Part shown: in pieces, positions 33,385-45,000 of the stretch | Position numbering within the stretch: position 1 is the stretch's first letter | Layout: every line of letters begins with the position of its first letter | Assembly (NCBI GenBank): GCA_030272155.1 | Contig: CP126191.1 | Location: 9,074,501 to 9,138,500, forward strand | Reading direction: 5' to 3' | Length of the DNA: 64,000 nucleotides | Source: Tetradesmus obliquus | Lineage: Eukaryota; Chlorophyta; Chlorophyceae; Sphaeropleales; Scenedesmaceae | The notes under the pieces: generated by a model | The model's input: the letters and a program-made list of their open reading frames with translations, nothing else | Database searches by the model: none | Told to the model about the DNA's origin: nothing | Position numbers and translations under genes: made by a program

Positions 33385-36300
33385 CAGGCGTGTCGCAGGC
33401 ATACAGTGTCACACAGCATTGCATTTGCTATGACAAGCTGCATAACCACATCACCGGTTTGGGCTTTGACGCAGCACTGACTATGCACAACATGTAAAGC
33501 AGCAGAGTGCATGCTATATCAACATGTTTGTTCGTCTACCTAAGCCCGCGGCCGCACCTGAAGCGCATGCGCAGGTTGGGCACGTTGGTCTTGTGTATGT
33601 CGTTGCCCTCAGGCCCGGCCCGCCAGTACTCTGCCGCCACCCAGTGCTTCTTGCACGCGTGAGGGAAGCCGCTGTGCAGCACGCCGTTGCGCGCCACCTC
33701 GCACAGGTCGGTTGATGACAGCTTCCACACCTGCACACAAGTTAGGGTTGAAGAGGCAAGAAGGCTTTGAGTTTCAGGGTGCGAAACGTTGCGAAGTGTC
33801 ATTGACTGCTGTGCAGCACACCGTTGCGCGCCACCTCGCACAGGTCGGTCGACGACAGCTTCCACACCTGCACACAATTTGGGGTTTGAAAGGCAGGAAG
33901 GTTTTAGGTTTCAGGGTGCGAAACGTTGCGAAGTGTCATTGACTGCTGTGCAGCATGCCGTTGCGCGCCACCTCGCACAGGTCGGTCGACGACAGCTTCC
34001 ACACCTGCACACAATTTGGGGTTAAAAAGGCAGGAAGGTTTTAGGTTTCAGGGTGCGAAACGTTGCGAAGTGTCGTTGACTGCTGTGCAGCATGCCGTTG
34101 CGCGCCACCTCGCACAGGTCGGTCGAGGACAGCTTCCACACCTGCACACAAGTTGGGGTATAAATGGCAAGAGGGTTTTAGGTTTCAGGGTGCAAAATGG
34201 TGCCATGTGTCGTTGACTGTCGTGCAGCACACCATTGCGCACGCCACTTCGCACAGATCGGTCGACGACAGCTTCCACACCTGCACACAGGTTGATGTTT
34301 GAAAGGCAAGGCAGTTTTGGGTTTCAGGGTGCAAAACGTAGCAATGACTGCTGTGCACCAGTGAGACTGCTGTGCAGCATGCCGTTGCGCGCCACCTCAC
34401 ACAGGTCGGTTGACGACAACTTCCACACCTGCGCACAAGTTGGGGTTTAGAGAGGCAAAGCAGTTTTAGGTTGAAGGGCTGAAGGCGTGCGGGAAGCCGC
34501 TGTGCAGCACCCTGTTGCCACAACTGCGCACAACTTGGAGTGTAAAAAGCAAGGGTTGACAGGTTTTCACTTTAGAAACGTGATAATCTACGAGATGATT
34601 GCTGTGCAGCACGCCATTACGCGCCACCGCACAGAGGTCGGCCCAGGACAGCTTCCACACCTTGCGCGCAGCGGTTTTGGGAGTACTTGGAAAAAAAGAT
34701 CCTGCCAAGCCCTAAACATTATAAACCCTACATCACCCTGCAAAAACACATCACCTGTGCCGCCACGCTGTACTCCTCCACCAGCGGCTCCTTGGTGAGG
34801 TGGATCTGCAGCATGTCATCCGTGGGCAGGCCCCAAACCTTAAACCCCACCACTGATCCTGCAGGCTGAACCCCAAGCCCTAAACCCTACCTGTGCCGCC
34901 ACGCTGTACTCCTCCACCAGCGGCTCCTTGGTGAGGTGAATCTGCAGGGGGTCGTTCGTGGCCAGGCCCCAATCCCTAAACCCCACCACAGATCCTGCAG
35001 GCTAAACCCCAAGCCCTAAACCCTACCTGTGCCGCCACGCTGTACTCCTCCACCAGCGGCTCTTTGGTGAGGTGGATCTGCAGGGGGTCGTTCGTGGCCA
35101 GGCCCCAATCCCTAAACCCCACCACAGATCCTGCAGGCTACACCCCAAGCCCTTAACCCTACCTGTGCCGCCACGCTGTACTCCTCCACCAGCGGCTCTT
35201 TGGTGAGGTGGATCTGCAGCGGGTCGTTCGTGGCCAGGCCCCAATCCCTAAACCCCACCACAGATCCTGCAGGCTACACCCCAAGCCCTTAACCCTACCT
35301 GTGCCGCCACGCTGTACTCCTCCACCAGCGGCTCTTTGGTGAGGTGGATCTGCAGCGGGTCGTCTGTTGAGAGGCTGACGCTGAGGCCGCGCGCGAAGAA
35401 GGCCGGGAAGGGGTTCTTGTGGTAGTCCAGGAACAGGCTGTTGTTGGACAGCGGGCTGCAGGTGAATGCGGGGGGGGGGGGGGGGGGTGGGGGGGGGGGC
35501 AGAGACAAGCTGAATGGGTCAGCATTGTGCAGCTTAGTAGTCCAGGGACAGGCTGTTGTTGGACAGCGGGCTGCAGGCGTTGGCAGAGAATAGTGCAAAT
35601 TGCATGTGAGCGTGGTGTGTGTATGTGTGGAGCAGAGACATGAATGATTGGGTCGGCAGTGTGCAGATTTCTGTTGGTGCTGGCTTGGAGGCAACAATGT
35701 GTGTGGCGCGCCGCACTAGGTGAACAGCAGCTTGGCATGCGTCACACGCCCCTACCGCAGGCACAAAGAGCAAGGGTCACTATGCCACGGCAACAGTGCA
35801 TGCACAGCTCAATCTGCGCCATGTAAAACACGTACTGCATGCTGGCCTTGTCACAAATAACAGAAGACACCTAAGCCACAAAACTCCCAAAGCCGCACCT
35901 CATGCACAGCCCTATCTGCGTCATGTAGAAGAGGTACTGCATGTTGGCCTTGCCACCAACAGAAGATACCTAAACCGCAAAACCACAACCCGCACCTCAT
36001 GCACAGCCCTATCTGCGCCATGCAGAACAGGTACTGCATGCTGCCTTGCCACCAACAACAGAAGATAGTTATCACAAATCACAGAAAACACTTTACCGCA
36101 AAACCACAAAACCGCACCTCATGCACAGCCCTATCTGCGCCATGTAGAAGAGGTACTGCAGGCAGGGGCTCTTGCGCAGGTTGATGCCGTGCGCGATGTT
36201 CTCGCACAGCATCAGCGCTGACACCAGGTGGTCGATGTCCCCCGCCTCGCCCGCGTGCGGCCTGCAGCGCGTGCAGCACAGCAGAAAAACCGCAACAACG

Positions 36301-38981
36301 CATGGGCCGAATGTAAGCAGAGAGCGCGCAGACACCAGGTGGTCGATGTCGCCCGCCTCGCCCGCGTGCGGCCTGCGCAGCAGGTTGACATTGCCACGAG
36401 CAGAAAAGTATGATTTTTGTCTGGCTGTGTAAAGCACCGCAATAATGCGTTGCAAGGTGCGATGTCCGTGTGCGGTCTGCGCAGCCGCGCACAGCAGGGA
36501 AGCCGCAGCAGCGCACGGGCCAGATGCGAGCAGAACAAAGATTCAGCTGCTGGCGGTGAGGCATGCGTGCATGGCACACAGACGTATCCAGGCCTGTGTG
36601 AACCGCAAGCAGGCGACCCACCAAAGTAGCGCTGCAAATGTATATTCTCAGCCGCGGCGGCGTGCGTCATGGACATCATCGACCACGGCACAAAAGGAGC
36701 AGCAAACAGCCCCACACCCCTACACACACACCTACAGCTGACAATATTGAGCTAGCTGGCAAAACACGCTGTACAGTGCACGCACATGCTGCCGGTCGGG
36801 GGTCGGCCAACAACAGCTGTACAGCAGCAGCAGCAGCAGCAGCAGCGCCGCGCACCTGAAGCTGAAGGTGTTGAGCCCCCTGCTCTCGCGCAGCTTGTTG
36901 AGCGTGTACAGGTTGGCGTAGATGTGGTACGCGTAGTAGGAGAAGGCCGCGTTGTGCTTGCTGGACCAGTCCTGCGGGGACATGCACAGCACGGCACAGG
37001 CAGGCAGCACACCGGCAGGCAGTGAGGTTCTGAAACATTGGATGCATGTGCAGATGTGCAGGCAGCTGCAGTGTCACTCTGAGCAACGGTTGTGCTTGCT
37101 GGACCAGTCCTGCGGGGACATGTACAGCACGGCACAGGCAGGCAGCACACCGGCAGGCAGTGAGGTTCTGAAACATTGGATGCATGTGCAGATGTGCAGG
37201 CAGCTGCAGTGTCACTCTGAGCAACGGTTGTGCTTGCTGGACCAGTCCTGCGGGGACATGTACAGCACGGCACAGGCAGGCAGCACACCGGCAGGCAGTG
37301 AGGTTCTGAAACATTGGATGCATGTGCAGATGTGCAGGCAGCTGCAGTGTCACTCTGAGCAACGATTGTGCTTGCTGGACCAGTCCTGCGGGGACAGCAC
37401 GGCAAAGGCAGGCCGCCCAAGGGCAGGCATTGAGGTTCTGAAACATTGGATGCATGTGCAGAAGTGCAGGCAGCTGCACTGCCGCACTGAGCAACCGTTG
37501 TGCTTGCTGGACCAGCCTAGCGGGCCCGACACACATCAAGCGCACACTCCAAATAACCATTTGTACGCATGTGCGCATAGGCGGCACATGCAGCGTCAAT
37601 GCCGAGGTACAAATGCCTTGCGGCAGCAGCAATGTGTTTTACTAATGGTTAAATCGCTGGAAAAGCTGCGGCTGCGACGGCTGGCACACTGTCATTAGCT
37701 TTGCTTGTCGCTGCCAGCCCGTGCCCACACAGAGGGCAGATCAAGGTGAGATCAGCAGATCCAGATGAGATCAGCAGATCTAGGTCCGATGAGCAGATCT
37801 GCAGACCTGCAGGGACACATGCATTTCAAGCTGCACAGTACAACGCAAACGACTGCTTCAGAAAGCCACAGGCTCAGCATTTGAACCATATCAAAACACA
37901 AACATCAGCCGCCTCCCACCTGCGGCAGCGGGCTGTGCTTGGTGGGGCGCCGCTCCGGCTTGGACTCATCGTCCACCATGTCAAAGCCCACCACCTGACA
38001 GCAGCAGCAGCAGCGGCAGCAGCAGCAACACAAAGGAGCATGTGCAGGGTTGGCTGCGGGTGACGACAGCACGTACTTGATAATGCAAGTGATAACACCA
38101 GCACCAGTGCAAGCAAGAACCCTTTGCATGCTGCAGCAATGCTACTAACAGTGCTCTCGGCAGCAGCAGGCCGTACAGTGCAGCACCAGCAGCGGCAGCT
38201 TCAGCCACAAAGTACGCAGGCTGTGCCATGTTGGCATGTGCTGTGACATCCGACTAAGCGTTTGCACACAACATAAACTTGCCAGTGCAACAACTTGCAT
38301 GCGCACCCACCTGTGACAGGAAGCAGTGCAGCTGCGGGTGGCTGGCCGGGTCCACCGTGGCCTCAAACAGCGGCAGGAAGATGTTCTCCAGCATCTGCGG
38401 GGTGCATTGAGACAACAACAGCTGAAAGGCAAGCAAAGAGAGTCCCGTTGGCCTCAAACAGCGGCAGGAAGAAGTGCTCCAGCATCTGCGGGTATTTACA
38501 ACAGCAGCAGGGTTGCCATATGAAGGAAAGATGGTCGAACAGCGGCAGGAAGGTGTGCTCTAGCATCTGCAGGTGGTTCACGGACCGGGCGATGTTGTTA
38601 TTGAAGGTCGTTGCAAGGTCGTTGCAAGGCACTGCGACTGCAAAGTCACGCCGCAACTCAGCACATGCGCATGTGCACACCCACACATCTCTTGCGAGCA
38701 TTGTGAGGCCTTGAGCTGCAGCTGCAAGGCAGCCGCATGTGGCACCGCCATCTTGTCCCCTCACAACACGCAGCATTCAGCAGCAACAGGTTGACAGTCA
38801 AATGAGCACCAGCACCACTGTTCCCAAAATAGCCCTGCCGCACCTGCGCGTAGTTCTCAATGATGCCCTGGTCCCTGTACACGTTGTACAGCCGCGGGAT
38901 CTGCACCAGCCACACCACGTTGTTGCTGGCCAGGTTGTTGGCCACCACCCACGCCGCAAGGATGTCCCACTCCACCTGAGC

Positions 38982-39024
<43 letters not shown>

Positions 39025-42000
39025 GCAGCAGCAGCAGTTAGCTCATGCTGGTTGGTGTGAACTACGTCGCCAGATGGGGATGCGCATCTCTGCAGAAATA
39101 TGCCACGCTTGCTGCTGCTACCGAACCTGCCTCGCTCTGATTTAATACAACCCTGCCCCTGCTTGCGGCCGTAGTTGGAGATGCGCATGTCTTGACAAGC
39201 GCATCTCCGCACAAACAACACCCCCCCCCCCCCCCCCCTCGATACAACAACTTCGCACCTGCTTGCAGCCATAGTTGAAGATGTGCATCTCCCATCATGT
39301 GCATATCTGCACAAACATCTCTCCCTCTATATAACAACATCACACCTGCTTGCGGCCGTAGTTGCATGTCTTGACATGCACATCTCCGCACAAACACCCC
39401 CCCCCCCTCGATACAACAACTTCGCACCTGCTTGCAGCCATAGTTGAAGATGTGCATCTCCCATCATGTGCATATCTGCACAAACATCTCTCCCTCTATA
39501 TAACAACATCACACCTGCTTGCGGCCGTAGTTGCGGCCGTAGTTGCATGTCTTGACATGCACATCTCCGCACAAACAACCCCCCCCCCACCCTCGATACA
39601 ACAACTTCGCACCTGCTTGCAGCCATAGTTGAAGATGTGCATCTCCCATCATGTGCATATCTGCACAAACATCTCTCCCTCTACATAACAACATCACACC
39701 TGCTTGCGGCCGTAGTTGCGGCCGTAGTTGCATGTCCCAACATGTGCATCTCCGCACAAACATCCCTCCTTCTATACAACAATCCCGCACCTGCTTGCGG
39801 CCATAGATGGAGATGTGCATCTCCACACATGTGCATCGCCACACACACAAGCAATGCTTAGCACTGGCCATCAAACCCTATAACAACCCCCCACCTGCTT
39901 GCGGATGTAGATGGAGATGCGCATCTACACACACACATGCCACGCTGCATGCTGCTGCTAAACCAGCCTCGCTTCTCTATCGGGCAACCCCGCTACACTC
40001 CGCACCTGCTTGCGGCCGTAGATGGAGATGCGCATCTCCGCGTGCTGGTACTTGCTGGCCTCCAGGTCGGTGAAAACCTCGCGCGTCAGCTCCGCCAGGA
40101 AGCGGCCCCGGATCAGGTTGTCCTGCACGTGGGGCACCACCACAAGCGCAGAGTGAGATATATGATTAGAGGGGTTCCACGGTGTGTTCATGCGGCATAC
40201 GCCACCACAGACACCTGGTGCAGAGTGATATGGGGGGAGCGCATAGTTTGCATGTTGGTGAACACCTCGCGCGTCAGCTCAGCCAGGAAGCGGCCCCGGA
40301 TCAGGTTGTCCTGCAAGGCGCAATAGGTTGCAAGTGCAGTGTCAGCAGAGTGAGGGGTGAGCGCTTAGGTTGCAAGGTTACAAGCGCATGGTAAGGAGGG
40401 GTCGGCAGCAGCAGCAAGCGGCCCCGGATGAGGTTATCCTGCGAGGCGGGCGATTGCAGGCGCATGGTAAGGCGTGACCACGTTGGTTGCGAGATCACAA
40501 GTGCATGGTAAGGAGGGGTCAGCAGCAGCAGCAGCAGCAGCGGTTGCAGCAGAGCCACAGGAAATGCAAGCACCACGCACACAATGCACATCGACACTTG
40601 AGGACACGAACAGTGTGCCTGCACGCTAGGACAGCTGCGCACACTCAGGGCGCATGCACGAGATCACTGCCCCGCCCCAGATGCTCAGGCACAAAGAAAG
40701 TCCGTGCGAATGCGCACAGCCGGCACAGCTGATCCTTGTATCCATACCTAACACACCAAAACCCTGCCGCCGCACCTGCTATATCCATACCTAACACACC
40801 AAACCCTGCCCCTCCTCACCTGCTTGATGAAGATCTCGCGCAGCCAGCACAACCGGCACAGCTGATCCGTACATTCAACACCGTAAAGCCCCACACACCC
40901 GTCAAAACCCTGCCGCCGCACCTGCTTGATGAAGATCTCGCGCAGCCTGCTCTGCCCAAAGGGGTTGTACTTGAGGTTGAACTTGTCGAAGCGGTGGAAG
41001 GTGTTCTTGTCGGCGTGCATGTCCAGCGTGTCCACGTTGAGGTCGTAGCCCGTCATGCGCAGGCTCTCAAACACCTCCTTCAGGGTGAGCCACTTGCCGT
41101 CCCTGCGCGGTGAGGAACAGTGCAGCAGTGCGCAGCAGCAGCAATGACGCAATGCAGGCAGACAATTTGCGTGAAACTCAGCACCAGCTAACACATTTAG
41201 TCGCACGCGGTCATGCGCAGGCTCTCAAACACCTCCTTGAGCGTCAGCCACTTGCCGTCCCTGCAACGGGGGGGGGGGGGGGGGGGGGGGGTGATGACAG
41301 TGCAGCAGTGATGCGGCAATGCCCAGGCAGGCGGCTTGTGTGAGCGGCGGCAGCGCAGCATGTTGAGGCTCCCAAAACTCCTTCAAAGTGAGCCACTTGC
41401 CGTCCCCGAGCCGTGATGATAGTACAGCAGCGACGCAGATCGACAGTACGTGTGAGAGCAGCGTCAGCAGAAAACACTGGCTCTTTGATCAGCTCTGTAG
41501 CCCCCAGCCGCTAGCCACTGGCCGTCCGCGCGCTGCCGACTGCCAGCGTTCTAGGCTTGCTCTGTGTTTACCACGTGTTGCGATGTTGCCCACATCAGCT
41601 GACATCAGCTGTCACGTGCGGCACTGGACTGAGGCAGAGATCCCAACCGCCCGTGCAACCGCCCTGTCCCTGGCAGCTGCCGCCCGTCCCACCCAAGCCA
41701 TACCATTCCCCCAGCCGTCCCGTCTGAAGATGACCAGCTCGTCCGGCTGCTTGCGCAGCTTGCTCCAGCTGATATACCCTATTGCAAGCCCCCTTGCATC
41801 TGTCCCACATCGCCTGTCCCATCTCAGCCATCCCCTGTCCCACTCATGCAAGTGTCCCCTGTCCCACTGTCCCCCCAGCTGTCCCCAATTACTGTCCCGT
41901 CACCTGAAGATGACCAGCTCGTCCGGCTCCTTGCGCAGCTTGCTCTTGATGAAGCGCAGCAGGTGCTTCTGGTGCATGCAGGCGCTGTGGTGGATGTGCG

Positions 42001-45000
42001 TGTCAACCTTGCGCACGTTGTAGAAGTCGCGGTGCGGCGCAGACTTCTGAGCCAGGAACTCCTTGTCCGCGTTGAGCATCACGTGCAGGTTGAACTTCTG
42101 CTCCAGCAGCATAAGCCTGGCCGGGTGCGGTTTGGTGGGCGGGCAGCAGTTGGAGAGGCGCGCCGGCAGCAGGCACAGCACGGCGAGAAAAGTGGACACG
42201 TTTGGTGAGACACAGAAAGGAAGACCAAGGAAGTACTGTTGGTGCAGCCAGCAGGTAAATTTTGCGATTAGCAGCACGATTGAGAGATCAGACATGGTGG
42301 CAGCCCACATGGCTGAGCTGGGATGAGGCAGTGCTGGCGGCTCTCTAAGCCACCCATCAGCAAGCATGCTGCATGCACCGTCTGTGGGTTGCTCCTGTGC
42401 TGCTGCACCTGCTACAGGCACAGCACTACCATCCACTGGAAGCCCTGGACGACAAACAGCACTGCACATATTACACCCCTGCAAGCTACGCATCACCGCC
42501 ACACACATCAGGCACTGCATATGCTGCACAGCAAGATTTATGCACCCCACCGCCACACACACCACCGCACACCGCCACCCACCGCCAACCACACACACCT
42601 GTGGTGGCAGAAGCTCTTGACGGGCCCCAAGCTCGCGTAGCGCAGCACCCTGTGCATGTCCGTGAAGAAGTCTGCTGCACTGCCCGGCAGCGGAAACAGC
42701 TCAGTGGCCATGCCGCCAGCCTGCATGCTGCCTGCGTCGCTCCACACGCGCACCACGCCATCTACCATTGTGTAGGCGTGGCTGCTGCGCGGCAGCGGCC
42801 GGTAGCAGAAGGGCTGCGGGTCCACCTCGCCCGGCACGGCTGCTTCCGGCTCTTGCTGTTGTCGTTTTTGTTGCGTTGTGATGGAGAGTGTGTGATGCGG
42901 AGGTCGCAGGAGCACCGCATGTGGCAGAGAGGCAGCAGGCAGCAGGCCAGGGTGTGAGTGAGGAGGTGTTTGGCAGGCAGCCTTGAGACACAGCTGCACA
43001 AAAACTGCAAAAGCCCTTGAAAGCCTACGCGCGGTAGCGGGCGGTAGCAGAAGGGCTGCGGGTCCACCTCGCCCGGCACGGCTGCCTCCGGCTCGTGCTG
43101 TTGTTGTAGTTGTTGCGTCGTGATGGAGAGTGTGTGATGTTGCGCATAGGCACAGGTCGCAGGAGCAGCAGCAGCAGATGCAGGAGCAGGATGTGAGGGG
43201 GGAGGTCCACGAGGGACAGCCATGCCACACAACTCGCACACAGAGCCTGTATCCCACGCACACGGCAAACCCAAACTTGGTCAACCCCGGTCGACCATGG
43301 TAAACCATGGTCAAACAACGCTCACCCGCCGCTGCTCTGGGCTGGCAGCGGGCGTGAAGAGCCACTTGCGCCGCAGCTCCAGGCACTCCACCAGCATCGC
43401 GCACACCTCCTCACGCACACTGCCCATCCACACTCAGTCAAACTCGGTCAAACTTGGTCAAACATAGTCAACCGCTCACCCGCCGCTGCTCTTATTTGGC
43501 AGCGGGCGTGAAGAGCCACTTGCGCCGCAGCTCCGGGCACTCCACCAGCATTGTGCACACCTCCTCACGCACGCTGCCCATCCAAGCCCGGTCAAACCTG
43601 GTGAAAGATGGTTACACCTCGTCAAACTCACTCAACCGCTCACCCGCCGCTGCTCTGGGTTGGCTGCGGGCGTGAAGAGCCACTTGCGGCGCAGCTCCAA
43701 GCACTCCACCAGCATCGCGCACACCTCCTCGCTTTCCTCTGTGAGCAGGTTCTCTGGCGTGATCACACGGCAGTAGTCGTCATACAGCGTGGCGGCCTGC
43801 TCAATGGCCTGCAGGCAAGAAAAATATGCAGGGAAGCAAGACAAGGGGCAGCCAACCCTTACATCTGGTCCAAGCGTTACGGTTGATCACGCGGCAGTAG
43901 CCATCATACAGCGTGGCAGCCTGCTCAACGGCCTGCAGGCACGAGAAATATGCAGGGAAGCAAAACAAGGGGCAGCTACTACTGATCATGCGGCAGTCGT
44001 TGTCATACAGCGTGGCGGCCTGCTCAATGGCCTGCGCTTCACCCACTGGCATGTGCCGTATGTGCGTAGGCTATGCAACACAACTTGATCCTCAGCTGCG
44101 CTGCACCTAACGGCGAGCTTGCACAGCTGAGCTGCTCACCTTTCCTGTGTCTGCCAGCTTATCCGCAGAGTTCGGCATCTGCACCTTGTGCTGCGGCAGC
44201 GGCGACGGCGGCACCATGCCATTCTGCAGCACAAGCTGCGCATGCGCAGCAGCAGCAGCAGCAGCAGAGGGGCTGCGCAGCAAGCTAGGGTCAACGGGGG
44301 TGGCTGCTGCTGGCATGGGTGCTGGGGTCGGCAGCTGCTGGTAGGCGTTGCTGCTGCTGCTGCCGGCTAAGAGGCGCTCCGCTGAGGGGGTGGGCAGCAG
44401 CCTAGGGTTAACAGGCGGTAGCACTGGCAGCGGCTGCTGCAGCTGCAAGACCAGGGCAGGAGCAAGGCAGAGTGCAGTGCAGAGGATTGGTTGAGTGCCC
44501 AGTACACCACCATGCGAATGGCGGTTCTGAGACCCCTGCATAAAGCTGCGGGCAGGAGTGTGTGTGTGAGTGCTTTCGCGCAGCTCCAAGCATGATTTGC
44601 TGCCTGAGGATACACGCATACACAGGCAACCCCTGCTTTGGCTGCAGTTGCCTTCAGCATGTAGTCAAATGCATGTCAGTGAAAGGCAACCACTGCTTCA
44701 TGCGCCAGATTACGCCACAAAGCCTCAACACAAAGCCGCATCTGCCTATCCAAAAAACGCCAACTCACCTTGGACTGCTCTGTTCCACCCTGCTGCGCCA
44801 CACCTGCTGGCGCCTGCAGGCCAGCCACTTGACTTTCCTGCCGTGCAAAGCTGCGCTGCGCTGCGCTGCTGCTGCTGCCGCCGCCGGTGCCGTTTGCGCC
44901 TGCCGCTGCTGCTGTGTTGCTGAAGGTGCGCCAGTGCTCTGGCAGGGTGCTGCTGCTGGGGCCGTCCACGTATGACTCGTCGTGGTCTACATCCTCCTGC

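Noticed and set aside
33690-35345. Evenly spaced repeats (137 and 136 bases) suggesting a CRISPR-like array
   Set aside because: The repeated part runs over the whole unit and its conserved end is coding sequence of AMP deaminase; there are no variable spacers, and the genome is eukaryotic.
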